NCBI RefSeq assembly: GCF_905475395.1
Contig: NC_058337.1
Span: 87,724,368-87,788,367, forward strand
Direction: 5' to 3'
Source of the DNA: Chrysoperla carnea
Lineage: Eukaryota; Arthropoda; Insecta; Neuroptera; Chrysopidae
Length of the DNA stretch: 64,000 nucleotides
Each line of letters begins with the position of its first letter. Within the stretch, counting starts at the first letter, position 1. A program made the position numbers and the translations under genes. This document shows positions 1-11,882 of the stretch, piece after piece. The notes below the pieces were generated by a model. The model was given only the letters and a program-made list of their open reading frames with translations. It ran no database searches and was not told the origin of the DNA.

Positions 1-1016
1 CTTTTTAGTATAATAAAAGCTTGCCCTTTAAAAAGCATTTACTATTTCAGTTTTCTTTAATGACCTCGATGTTAAAAAGCGATTTAAAATAAATAAGTTA
101 TCCATCAATCATTTTTTATTTAAATTTTTAATTTAAAACTATAAAAGACATGTATATCAAATATGGTGGAAGCGATGGAAGATATCTGCTTCAAAATTGA
201 GTTTGCAAATTCCATTAAACAAACATAGTTACATACACATATACATTGCAAGTTAAATAAAAGCTTGTAAAAAGTCAGCAGTAGAATTCTTGTGTTTTGA
301 TTACTTAGAAAAATTTACATATTTTAGTATTTGATTAAAATATTTGTCAAAATTAAAAAATTAATAATTTGCATATTGACTAATGAAATGAATAATAATC
401 ATATTAATTTAACAATAATAATGTGTATTTTTCAAATTAAAGTTAAAAACTTTACGGTAAGTAATTTTGCTATGTATACACAAATGGTATTGTACAATCA
501 ATAATACATTTAATTGTACAATTAAATATAATAACACATAATATTTATTATTGATGAGAAATATAATTATACATCATCTATTTATATTCAATCTAGAATA
601 ATCGATGACAGATATTTTTAAAATGAGTTTTTAATAAAAATTATAATTTAATACAGTTAAATTTGTTTCAAGTTCTTTTTGTTTTAGTGTAGTACACTAA
701 TAGAGAGTAGAAACGAATCAGACCATACTTTTCTACTTACATTCAGGTTAGTGGCGTAGCTAGATGGATAAGGGCCGCGGTGTTAAGGGAAAAGGTGCAG
801 GCACGATTTCAAGGGCGGGGGGTGTCACAGGGGTCATGAATTGCAATTTCATCTATAGCTTCACTCAAATCCAAGTCAACGCTGTTTCTTAAATAGTTGT
901 TTACAATCTAGTTTACTGAAGATTCTTTTTGCTGACGGAGAGGTTCTCGCAAATTCCTTAGATTAAATATAACGCGTTTATGAATGGTATCATAGTTAAA
1001 TGCCAACAAATATTAA
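1..1016. other. Gene-free AT-rich start of the window
   Basis: No coding or RNA gene recognised. 'tagtggcgtagctag' near 750 resembles a hAT-type terminus, but no partner end was found. Confidence 0.45.
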
Positions 1017-1345
1017 TTTTTAGCCCCCGAACTAAAAAAAAAGGTTGATATAAGTTTGACCGCTGTGTGTGTGTCTGTCTGTCTGTGGAATCGTAGCGCC
1101 TAAGCGGATGAACCGATTTTAATTTTTTGTTTGAAAGGTAATTTAATGGAAAGTGTTCTTAGCTATGCTTCAAGTGCGAATTAAGGGACCTGTATCCGAA
1201 AAAATTGGCGAAGGTATTCCAAATCGGCACAATTTGGAAAAGACTTTAAGGAAAATGGAGAGTGTTCTTGGATATGTTTCAAATGCGAGTTAAAGGTTCC
1301 GTACAAGAAAAATTTTTCGGGGGTTTCTTAATTATATAAGTTCGA
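1017..1345 (+). repeat. Family-A dispersed repeat with internal partial duplication
   Basis: It starts 'ttttagcccccgaac', then a CTGTCTG tract, 'cgtagcgcctaagcgg' and 'gaaccgattttaatttt'. The block 'ggaaagtgttcttagctatg...caagtgcgaattaaggg' is then repeated as 'ggagagtgttcttggatatg...caaatgcgagttaaagg' about 107 bp later. It ends 'aaaaatttttcgggggttt'. Confidence 0.75.
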
Positions 1346-3014
1346 TTTTATTCATAATCAAAATAATATATAATTAAAATAACGTTGCCTTTTGTAAAAG
1401 GGAAATTTCGAGGTTATATTTATGGATTTAAATAACAGCTGATCATTGAATTTGACAGTTAAATTTAATCAACTCAGTTTTAAAAATGTTTTTACGATTT
1501 TTAATTTTTGTTAATACGTATTAAATTTGATAAATAAAATATGATATTGTGTTATTTTAACTTATTATAAATTTTTTTGTATCATTAGTTGTAAAAACAA
1601 TTCAAAAATGATTCCTGATTTGACGTGGGTAACAAAATACTTATAGCTTTGGATCGTACTATCGTAGTCAGGTTTAACTATGTTAATATTTTATTAATTT
1701 AATATTATATCAAATATATTAGGTATAATTAATAATTGACTGTTGCATATCACATGATTCAATAATTGCTTTGAATTGTTAAAATAACAATTTAATAAAT
1801 TAAATATTGAACATTTATTTTTAAACTATTTATTATAATTATAAAATGTTCAAGTATAAATAATTTATTCATAAATGAATATTTTTAATTTTTTGTTGTT
1901 GTATCTGTAATTTATTTGACATTAAAAAACATGCAGAATTGCACGAACAAAAATTCCGAGAGTTATTAATTTGAAATTCTGTGAATGTCAGTATAATCAG
2001 TAATTATCATTTAGTGTATATATCTAAAGTATGCCGGAGGGTTACTGGTTTCTCGACCTTTTTCAGTTTTCGAGGTACGATAATTTTAGACCAAGATTTC
2101 TCGAGAAATAATGAAAAGAAAATTAATCGAGAGAAAGAAATTAATCGAGAAATTTTGAAATTTATCATAAAATTCGATATTATGTATTTAAAAATTTTTA
2201 GACAAATAAACTCTTGGTTTGCGATGTCGGAAACTTCAGTGGAACTATAATTTGAGTTTTGAAATAATCTATTATCTATGTGTTATATGTGTTTTTTAGT
2301 TACCTAGAGCACCGAATTGATTTCTCGAGGCATTAAATTCTTTCCCGTCTCGACTAAAGATAAATTTCTCGATAATTCTCGAGCAGAAACATTATAACAC
2401 CTATGCCGGTAGACAAACACAAAAATTTCCCTTACCACTTCAGCGTTACTATAAAAATTTCCGTAAAAGAATGTGATGATTAATACCAAATAAATCGAAA
2501 AATAACAATAAATCGAAATTACTAGATCATCATTGACCATGTCTAGTCATTATTGTAATTAAATTATATTAATTAACAACAACGATATTAATTTAAGTAT
2601 TAATTAATTTAATTTTGTTTATTATTTGAACAATGTATCAAAAAATAGATCAATGTTAAGTAAATCTAAATTTGTAGACTGGTGTTCAAGTTAAAAATAA
2701 TTATCAATTAGTTAATTACCTTGATCAAATATCTAAAAAAGAAAAGAGAAATTGACAGAAATTTTAAGATCTCATAGCATAATCTTTAATTAATTAATAA
2801 CAAGTAAAAAGTACATATAACAACTAACTAAGTTAACTGTTTAAACACTCTTAATAGACAATTTTGAAGATCAGATTTTGCATATTTACTAAATAATTAT
2901 AGATTTTCAAAATGCATTGCTTGTGGAAATTCAAATAGAATCCAATGTCGGGTCTTGCTGATTCACGAAATTGAATTCACTTTTTACTTTTATTCTAACT
3001 CGAATTGTTTATTA
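1346..3014. other. Gene-free AT-rich stretch
   Basis: No gene recognised. A patch at 2,040-2,400 carries several 'ctcgag' / 'tcgaga' motifs, but I can assign it to no family. Confidence 0.45.
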
Positions 3015-3322
3015 GATGAAGTCCTACGGACCCAAGATCAAATTGGTCTATGTTGCTTGTTAACGAACTTCAACTCACTGTTTACGTCCTGAGCACGCTA
3101 TTAATTATAATTCTTCTTCTGCTTGATATCCCTTTTCGTTTTTGAGTTATCGTGTTTCGGACGGACAGACAGACAACCAGAAATGGACTCTTAAGGTGAT
3201 TTTATGAACACCTATACCGAATTTTATCCGTAGCATCAGAATTTTTAAGTGTTACAAACTTATTGGGACTAAACTTAGTAGGTATACCTTGATATATTTC
3301 ATATACATACATGGTATAAAAA
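3015..3322 (-). repeat. Family-B dispersed repeat, 5'-truncated
   Basis: It contains 'gaagtcctacggaccc', 'gtctatgttgcttg', 'gagttatcgtgtttcgg', a GACAGACA stretch, 'ggtgattttatgaacacc' and 'gatatatttcatataca', ending 'acatggtataaaaat'. Only the second half of the unit remains. Confidence 0.78.
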
Positions 3323-3966
3323 TAAGGACAATTCAAATTTACTTTGTCCACTGTTTTAAATAAAAGCTAGCTTTCAAAAAATATTTATTTACCTATTTTT
3401 ATTAAATAAATAGCTACATAATATTTTGAAATGATTTAATTAATGATAGTGAAATGAATTCAGGTAATTCCGTGTAAAAAACAATAAATTTTTAACATAT
3501 TCACAATGTTTAATTTACCATATTAATTAAAATTGTATTATTAATAAAAAATTTAAGTCTTATATAATAATGTTAATGTTAATAATAAAATAATATATAA
3601 AAAATGTAAAAAAAGCCTATACAGAAGTTTTTTTATATAATAAATATCTGACGCATTTTATTTTGAATATTTTATAGTTTATTAAAAGGTTTTTTTAAAT
3701 AATATTTATTCTTTTTGTTTTTTATTTTAACTTTATTCTTTTGTTCTTTATTTTTAACTCAGACAGTATTGAGACTACTTAATTAATTATCACGTTTTTG
3801 TATGCATGAAGAAAAATAATGTCATGCAAAAATCCGTACATTAAAGGATAATTCTATTAAAAATATTATAACTTATTACAAAGTAAAAAAGGAAGGATCT
3901 AGGATAATATAGAAGACTGTCTTAGAATTACCTATATTTTTTAATAAATGACATTTATTTTCTACA

Positions 3967-4587
3967 GTGTATCGCATTTTAGATGAAGACACCCTAGGAT
4001 TTTCGTTATTTATAGGAATATCGATTTGAAATTTTGAACACTCATACAAGATAATGAGTTACATTTTTTAAGATACTTATCCAACATCGGAACTTCAAAT
4101 TGACCTACTACAAATTGACAAATAAAGCCGATTTTTAATATTTTGCCTAGCGTCAGAGATGATTAGAGCTACCGAAAAAAAAGTATTAGAAAAAGTTGGT
4201 AAGAATATTTTTGTATACTCATATACCGATTTTCATGACAAAATTCGCATTTTTAATTTTTTCATTGTTTTGGCCCACACTCATAATTATTACAAGTTTA
4301 TTGAAATATTTGAACACATAACACTATGAAATTATCAATTTGTCCAGTTTTTATACATTCCATCATCGCATACTAGTTGTAAAATTAAAAAATAAACTTT
4401 TATAACTAGTGTGCAATTTAATGTAAAAACTGGACACATTGATAATTTAATAGTGTTATGCATACAAATATATCAATAATCCCTGCCAATTTGTAGTAGG
4501 CTGAGTTTAATTTTCTGAAAAATTTCATGTCGATATTTCTATAAATAACGGAAATATGAGGGTGTCTTCATCTTAAATGCGGCACAC
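3967..4587. repeat. Large foldback element with long inverted arms
   Basis: The left end GTGTATCGCATTTTAGATGA and right end, read inward as GTGTGCCGCATTTAAGATGA, lead long inverted arms. These share 'gaagacaccct', 'cgttatttata', 'aatatcga' and 'cctactacaaattg', then after about 160 bp of unmatched sequence on the left, 'cataacacta', 'aaattatcaat' and 'gtccagtttttat'. The centre lies near 4,390. There is no ORF. Confidence 0.75.
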
Positions 4588-5234
4588 AAACTACTTAAAT
4601 TTATGTTCCGAATCTTTTTTGAATTAATTTATAAATTTTGGATCCTGCCTATGGTATGAATTATATTATTTTTTAAATGCAGACCGAACTTCAGTATGTA
4701 TAATGATAATGACATTTATGTAAATGATTTAATGAATTAAAAAACTATTGAATATAAAATTTTGTTGCTAAAATCCAGTTTTGGTTTATTTTGTAATGGA
4801 TAGAAACTTTTTTTGATTATGTTTAACTATATTGTCAAGGAAAGCGTCTTAATTTCATAATTGTTGCAAGAACTTTTTACTAGCAAAAATTATTTTGATT
4901 AAAAATTTCAGATAAATAAAAATAAATTCATATTGGAGTTCAGAAAACCACCATCCGAACAATACAGAAAAAAACGAGTTATAGAAAGGGAAAATTATTT
5001 AAGTTTTATAGGGCATAATCCTTCCTCTAAAGTAGTGGAGTGGTAAAAGTGGTAATTTTCAATTTCTTAACATGGAATTTTTAATTCCCGAAGGTCTCAG
5101 GTATGCGAATAAATTATAGAAGTCATTTCCCATATTTTGCTTACTTATTTTCTTCCAGAAACTGGTCTAATTATATTGAAGTATTGTAGGTACCTGTTTG
5201 GACGCCATGAGCTAATGTTTTAATGTAAAAAAAA

Positions 5235-6175
5235 AACAAGTGAAACAAGCAATTGACTGAGTTAATTGTTGAAATACCATGTATAGACAGTGTTAATTAC
5301 GCAATAATTGTTTACCTCATGTAAGTAAAAAAAGATAGCCTCTCTTAGATAGCCACACATACATACATGTCACACACATATAACTGATATTCCCATATAA
5401 CACGTACTATATAATTTTCGCCTAATTTGAGCCATCGCGCGTAAACAGTGATGTTTACGAAAAAATGTTTAAAACAAAAGTTGTTTTTTTTTTATAAGGA
5501 AAATTTTTTACTTTTAAATTTTTCTTCTATCTCTAACAGTTTACAAGATGGGTCCCTACGGATCCAATTGACATATGTTGCTCATTTACATACTCGATCT
5601 CACTTTTTACGTCCTAAGCACGCTATTCGCTCCGTGCGTGAGTTTTGTTTCCATGGTAACGATACACTACTTTAATTATAGAATTGTATGGATGCATATA
5701 TAATTGTATGGATTGCATTTAAAACTTACATTTAAAATTTAATATTCTTGTCTCACAAATTTAAATAAATAATTATGATAATTTACATTTGAAAAATAAT
5801 ATTTGTTCAATTTGATTTCTTATTTTCACAATTTTTAATGCATTAAGTTTAATTAATTCGTGTTTTTCAATAATTTTAATTTGACATTTCTATTACATTA
5901 ACATGTAAAGAATTGCAAATTAGTCATAACAGCCCCCTTTAACTCCAAAATTTTTCACTTAAAGCGCTGGCATCGATTTTATTGTCCCTTCCATGACTAC
6001 GCACACAACGAATAAAAATTTTAGCTTGATATCTCTTTTCTTTTTTGAGTTATCTTAGCGACAGGCGGACAACCGGAAATGAACTAATTAGGTATATTTT
6101 TAAGTGTTATAAACTTGGGATTACCTAAACTTAGTAAACCTTGATATATTTCATATATGTAAACATGGTATAAAC
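5235..6175 (-). repeat. Family-B dispersed repeat interrupted by a MITE
   Basis: It comprises 5,235-5,625 ('caattgactgagttaatt', 'gtaaacagtgatgtttacg', 'cactttttacgtcctaag') and 6,013-6,175 ('agcttgatatctcttttc', 'gacaaccggaaatgaac', 'aaacatggtataaac'). The gap is the MITE at 5,626-6,012. Confidence 0.82.
5626..6012. mobile_element. TA-flanked MITE, 387 bp, nested in a family-B repeat
   Basis: It begins TTCGCTCCGTGCGT and ends ACGCACACAACGAA, inverted repeats with about three mismatches over 14 bp, with TA outside each end (5,624-5,625 and 6,013-6,014). Removing it and one TA restores the family-B sequence 'cacgctataaaaatttt' seen in other copies, which proves insertion at a TA. There is no transposase; it is Tc1/mariner-like by its target site. 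Confidence 0.82.
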
Positions 6176-6633
6176 AGACAGATAAGATGATTAAATAAAT
6201 TGAATTTTGAATTTTTCTGTAACCAATTTAAAAATCATTTAAAATAAAAAATAAGAAAACAAAACAAACACTTGACAAAATTTTTATTTATTCTTCCAAA
6301 CGCAACAAAATCTTTAGTATAAAAATAATTTTTTCAATTACTTAAAAATTTCCACGAATAATATTAAATTCATGAATATTTTATTGTTTAGGGAACTCAA
6401 GTTCAAAGTTTCTTTTCATCATGTGTTGGGATATTACTAGTTTAATTTTGGCTACGATAATATTTTATTGTTTGTTTACGAAAATATACAAAGTGATTTA
6501 GTATGGTTGTTACAATTTTATTGTCAACTATAATTTTAGATGAACGCGGAAGTTTCTGTATATTGTCAGCCAACAATTCTTATTATTAGAAATGAGTAAA
6601 TAAATGGTGTAACAAGTGAAATTTACAAAATTT

Positions 6634-6795
6634 AAAAAACCCCCGACAAATGCGATTTATTCCTTGTAAACCGATTTTTGGAAACTTAGCTATAAAATGT
6701 TCTCAAGTCGATTCGACCGTTTAGAAGCTACAATGCCACTGAGAAATACACAGACGCACAGATAAACACTTTAAATTTATAACACTCCTTCTTAA
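6634..6795 (-). repeat. Family-A dispersed repeat, diverged
   Basis: 'aaaacccccgac', 'aaaccgatttttgg', 'agctataaaatgttctcaag', 'gtttagaagctacaatgcca' and the 'acagacgcacag' tract follow the family-A order in reverse, with internal losses. Confidence 0.6.
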
Positions 6796-7063
6796 ATCAA
6801 CAACTGATGGTCAAGGATGGAGGTCAGATGAGATGAAAAGAATATTTAGAGAGTCATCTTTCTGACAAATTTTTTGAAATATTGAAATTGAAATATTTAA
6901 GTTGACTTTGTTCTTTTGAATTACTGTTTTGAATAACCGAATTATTTCACTTTTCGAAATGAATTGAGCCAGGTTTATTTGACCATTCATTTCCATAGTA
7001 ATTATTTATATCATAAAATTATATGTCATGCCTTTCCAAACTGAATCGATTTTGAAGATCATC

Positions 7064-7252
7064 GTAAATTTTTTAGTTTTTTCGGATACAGAAGCCTAAG
7101 CTCGCACTTGAAACATAGCTTAGAATAGTTTTCGTTAAATTACCTTTCAAATGAAACCAAAAAAATTAAAATCGACACAGACAGACAAACACACAGACAC
7201 ACACACATAACGGTTAAACTTATAACACCCTTTTTTTAGCCCGGGGGTTAAA
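7064..7252 (-). repeat. Family-A dispersed repeat, inverted relative to the next copy
   Basis: Read on the minus strand it contains 'taacccccgggctaaaaa', 'cgttatgtgtgtgtgtctg', 'taatttaacgaaaactattc' and 'caagtgcgagcttaggc'. It faces the copy at 7,371 with about 120 bp between them. Confidence 0.72.
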
Positions 7253-7370
7253 AATGTTGTTTACTTTAAGAAATAATTTTTTTTTTTTGCCTTTATATGT
7301 ACTATGCCATTCCTATTCCACCCAAACACAAAAATCTTACCCTTAAGATTGTAGTGTATTCCGCAAAGTT

Positions 7371-7625
7371 TTAATTTTTAATCCCTGAACCAAAAAAAGG
7401 GGTGTTATAAGTTCGACTGCTATGTATGTGTGTCTATGTGTGTGTGTGTGTGTGTCTGTCTGTTTGTGGCATCGTAGCATCTGAACGGATGAACCGATTT
7501 TGATTTTTTTTACTTGAAAGGTAATTTAATGGAGAGTGTTCTTAAATATGTTTCAAGTGCAAGTTTAGGGTTCTGTACCCGAAAAATTTGTGTTTTTTTT
7601 AAATTTTTTGTAAATTTCACTTGTT
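7371..7625 (+). repeat. Family-A dispersed repeat, near full length
   Basis: It starts 'ttaatccctgaacc' and then 'ggggtgttataagttcgac', a (TG)n/CTGTCTG tract (about 7,425-7,465), 'gtggcatcgtagcatctgaa', 'gaaccgattttgatttt', 'gtaatttaatggagagtg' and 'gtacccgaaaaatttg'. It is the best copy in the window for defining the family. Confidence 0.78.
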
Positions 7626-8469
7626 ATAATGATTCAAATCTGGTTTGAAGTGATTATGAGCGATTTAAGTTATGTGTATTTTTTATGAAGATTTGATAAT
7701 CATACTGTATTTAAAATAATAATAGCATATGTGATTTGGCACACTCAAAAATAGTTTCGAAATACAACCAACTATTCAAGAGGAGCATGTTTTTACAAAC
7801 ATACGTGATTCCTATCAGTTGATCGTTGACCAGGCTTAAAAACGTGGACAATTTTATTCATGGCCAATTTAAGGTCAATTTTATGAATGTTTTTTTAAAA
7901 ATTGTTTAGGTATAAATTTGATAGAAAATAGTTTTTAGCTAACAATTCATTAAAATAAAAATATTCTTTACAATGAATTAATGAATGTGTACAAAGAAAC
8001 ATTTTTTTATTAAAGTATTTCGAAACACAATATTACATGTAAAATTGAAATCAATACAAAAAATTAGTTTTTTTCTCTATTAATCACTCAATTTACACAA
8101 TTTCTCAATTAAAATTCATATCAAAAGACGCTGACATTGATAGTTAATTTCTCACAAAGCGTACAGAGAATCGATATTAATTTTTTTATTAAAGATGTAA
8201 AAACATGTGATTAATTGAAAAACAGTTTTAAGAATTTGTAGTTAAGGTAGTACCAGCGCCAAGGAAAGTTTTTGTTTTTAACTTTTATTTTCAATCAGTT
8301 TAAATTATGTAAAAAAAATACATGTATAAAAAGAAATATCTAAAAATTTTATTTGAAAATACCCATTTCAAAACAATTATATAAATTACAAAATATTTTA
8401 TTCTAAAAATATAATATAGTGATACGTTTACGGTCACTGCTTGTGATTCAAAACCACCTTTGATGTATG

Positions 8470-8492
8470 ATCAGAGGTTAGAAACCTCTGAT
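8470..8492. repeat. 10 bp perfect hairpin
   Basis: ATCAGAGGTT and AACCTCTGAT pair around a 3 nt AGA loop. No associated gene or T/U-tract terminator context is seen, and in an insect it has no obvious role. Confidence 0.6.
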
Positions 8493-8862
8493 TCACCAAT
8501 TATAAGATTTTTAGTACATTTGCCATTAAACATACAGTACAAATGAGTTTGCAAAACATAAACTCAATTGAAACAAAAAAAAAAAAGAAACCTTAACGAA
8601 ACAATCGTAACACGAAGCCAATGTAATACCTTACATAACAAAGTGGAGTTAATTAATGACTAGAAATGCTGCACTATTCAAAACTCGAAAATTTAAAGTT
8701 TTTCTAATAATACTATTATAATAGAAGCATATTTTGATAAAACAATTGCCCGACTACGTTAGTTATACCATTATTAATAAACCTCTCTCATCCCCTTGAA
8801 TCTATTCTTTAAAAAAAAAAATGTGCATCAGGAAAATTAATTTTATCAAGTTCATGTTCATG

Positions 8863-9122
8863 TCGACCTATGCTTAGGGTAGCGGGTTCGATTCCCGCCG
8901 TCGCAACAAAATTAATTTAATTAATAGTTGTGATGGGCTGGTGTAGTGCATGGTATATGCATGAAGGAGGTGCACTCAGCCCCTGAAATTAAGGAGCTGA
9001 TAAATGAAATTATCAGCGGAAAGGTGGTAAAACACATATATGGTATCACAATAGGCTCTATAGCCTAATTGTGTCTTTCGTGGACAGCCAATATAACCTA
9101 ACCTAACCTAACCTAACCTAAC
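8863..9122 (+). mobile_element. tRNA-derived SINE ending in (TAACC)n, 10 bp target duplication
   Basis: It is 5'-truncated: only the B-box half of the tRNA head remains (GGGTTCGATTCCCGCC, about 8,884). The body has 'gatgggctggtgtagtgc', 'aaggaggtgcactcagcc', 'ggagctgataaatgaaat' and a hairpin 'aataggctctatagcctaat', then 'tggacagccaatat' and about five TAACC units (9,095-9,122). CATGTTCATG flanks it on both sides (8,853-8,862 and 9,123-9,132). Confidence 0.8.
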
Positions 9123-9132
9123 CATGTTCATG

Positions 9133-10155
9133 CAGTATCAATATTTTTTTGAATGAATGTTGTTTATGTTTTCTGAATGTTTAGGCAATGAACAAATACA
9201 AACGTATTACTGTACCAAAAACATTTATCTTACCAATCTTCTTTTTAATGCCAGAATTTAAATTCAGTTGTACGTATCTATTGAAAAATAAATCAATAAC
9301 ACGGTTTAAAAATAGATTGATTTTAATTGAGAAAACTATATCAGATATGGAAAGTTTTTTTTTTTTAATGTTCTAAAATTAAATTACCATGTTCATGTTC
9401 AACTCGAAAAATGAATAAGGTAACAAGTCATTTAAGATTTTAAATGCTTATTAAGCATCCACAAAACAGGAATTGCAGAGAGGGAAGAAATCATAGTCTT
9501 CCATTTTGACTTATATCATAATTCAATTCAACTAGGTATTCGAAATTTCCCAAAGAGACTCAATCCCGAGAAGTAAAGTCAAATGCAGCTTTATAAAGAC
9601 TGTTTTTTAAAAATTTCTGAATGCAGTTTTTCGGCTCATACTGTATCATAGAAGATAAAAGTGTTTTAATCCAAATTTTTTTTGGAAAATTTTCAAAATT
9701 TCAATGGCTTGTCTACTGATCACAAAAATGGTTTTCGAATATTAACCAAAATGATTTTTAACGATCTCATTTTAAATTTTTGGGTTGAGATTTCCACCGA
9801 ATATTTTCTACTCTCATTTAATGATAAGAAATCCAAATTTTTTGTTTATCAGAAATTTTGAATGATAAAAAACTTTTGGTCTTGACTTTTGCTTTATCGC
9901 CACAGTTTTGAAAGTTTTACATCTGTACTTTGTATAATAATGAATACTTGACAGAACCTCTTTAAGCGTGAGAAAATTTCCCGTGCCTTGAACTTTCGAA
10001 TTTTAATTTTTATAATTCCGGTTAGGTATTTAATAGTGATGTGCCGGACCGGCAAATATATAGATCTGTTGATACGGATATGGATCATTAGAATCAGGAT
10101 CCAAGGATATGAATACGGTTCTTTGATTATTCGTTATATTGTTTGATGAGTGTAT
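9133..10155. other. Gene-free stretch
   Basis: AT-rich; small ORFs on both strands have no recognisable domain. Confidence 0.45.
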
Positions 10156-10737
10156 TTTTATACCATGTATATATGAAATATACAAAGTATATTAAGTTTA
10201 GTCTCAAGTTTATAACGCTTAAATATATTGATGCTATGAAAAAAAATTTGGTATATTTGTTAATAGAATCATCTAATTAGTCCATTTCGTCCGTTCGTCT
10301 GTCAACTCGATAACTCAAAATGATATGATCACGATTACTCAAAAACGAAAAGAGAAATCAAGCTGAAATTTTCATAGCGTGCTCAGGACATAAAAAGTGA
10401 AATCGAGTTCGTAAATGGGCAACATAGGTCAAATGGTTCTTGGGTCCGTAGGACCCATTTTGTAAACCGTTAGAGATAAAACAAAAGTTTAAATGTAAAA
10501 AATGTTCCTTATAAAAAAATAAACAACTTTTGTTTGAAACATTTTTTTTGTAAACATCAGTGTTTACCCGTGAGAGCGCAAATTAGGCGCAACTTATATA
10601 GTATGTATTATATGGGAATATCAGTTATGTATGTGTGACATGTATATATGTGTAATGTGACAGTGTAATCAACACAGTCTATACATGGGATTTTAACAAT
10701 TAACTCAGTCAATTGTTTGTTTTCACCTGTTTTTTTA
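10156..10737 (+). repeat. Family-B dispersed repeat, near full length
   Basis: It runs from 'ataccatgtatatatgaaat' through 'cgcttaaatatattgatgc', 'gtccgtaggacccatt', 'gtaaacatcagtgtttac' and 'acagtctatacatggg' to 'caattgtttgttttcacctg'. The order is the same as in the copy at 22,649. Confidence 0.82.
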
Positions 10738-11599
10738 TAAATTTATGTACTCGCACATTTTAAAATGTTCTATTTTTGTAAATTTAGTTTTTAAATTCTT
10801 ATATTCTGTAAAATCCAAAAAAGCATCTAAAAGATCCGTATTAGATCCGCTTAAAATGAAACGGATCTTTGATTTATGATACGGATACGGATATCCGGCA
10901 CATCACTACTATATAAATCTATTTGAAAATTTATGTAATACAGGTATTATATTTATAAAAAATAAATGCATCTATTACATTTTATAATTAAATATATGTT
11001 TATCAATTAAAATCATCTAAACTAATAGCAACTAATTAATTAATTGTTAATAATTATAATTGTATTATAAAATATGATATAAATAATTAAAATTATTATT
11101 ATTTCTATAGAATGTAATGGAATTTTAGAATTAAAATCAAATTGCATATCTTTATGAAAACAGGAAGTATTTTTCTATTATTAATAATAAATGAATATGT
11201 TTAACGATAATCAATTTTATTATTTTTAATAATTCATAAATTTAATACAAATAATCATTGTATGTTCGTTGTCGTCAATTCGAACATTAAGAATAATAAA
11301 TACTACAAAGGGTTATAAAATTTATTTATATTAAAAATATTTATGGATCAAATTTTTCTCCGTTTTTCAAAAATGGAATATAACAAATAAAATGGAATAT
11401 GCAGGGACGTAAATAGAGCGCGACAGTGTAGACACGCTTAACAAAACTTGAAGCGCAAAACAAAAAGTATGTTTTGTACGTAAAACAGAAAGTCTTCCAT
11501 CTCAATTTATATTCGCAATATTATTTTATTACAAATTATTTGTCTATTATTTAACAGTCACAATTATCTGTTAGCTCCAAACGATTCAGACAGATGGCG

Positions 11600-11882
11600 A
11601 TATCTGTTGACTGGATTGAGTAAGTATTCAATAGATGACGCTATGTTAAAAATACAAACGTTTCATATAAGCTAAAATTTAATAGCATAACCACCGCGTT
11701 TTGCTGGGCTAAGATATAACTTAAATTTATTTATTTTGTAATAAACGAAATACAGTGAAATTCGTAAAGCATGGTGGTCTTCATGACTGATGGTGGTCCT
11801 CCTACTATTCCTCTTGAATAGTTTACTACAAGGTAATATAACAAGAACCTTAGCCACATCAGCGCGTGGCCGGGTCTGCTAG
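11600..11882 (+). mobile_element. Possible 3' end of another Helitron-like element
   Basis: The sequence ends 'gcgcgtggccgggtctg' then CTAG (11,879-11,882) followed by T. GC-rich ends of this kind followed by CTAGT occur in insect Helitrons. The 5' end was not identified; the start given is approximate. Confidence 0.35.

Noticed and set aside
745..800. 'agtggcgtagctag' reminiscent of a hAT terminus; similar pieces near 15,571 and 37,451
   Set aside because: The three lie far apart, and no pair defines an element with a target duplication.
8470..8492. Hairpin as a bacterial-type terminator or miRNA precursor
   Set aside because: Eukaryotic context, no T-tract function expected, and the 10 bp stem with 3 nt loop is too short for a miRNA precursor.
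9095..9122. (TAACC)n as a telomere or subtelomere boundary
   Set aside because: Only about five units, placed at the end of a SINE with its own target duplication, and repeated at other SINE copies.
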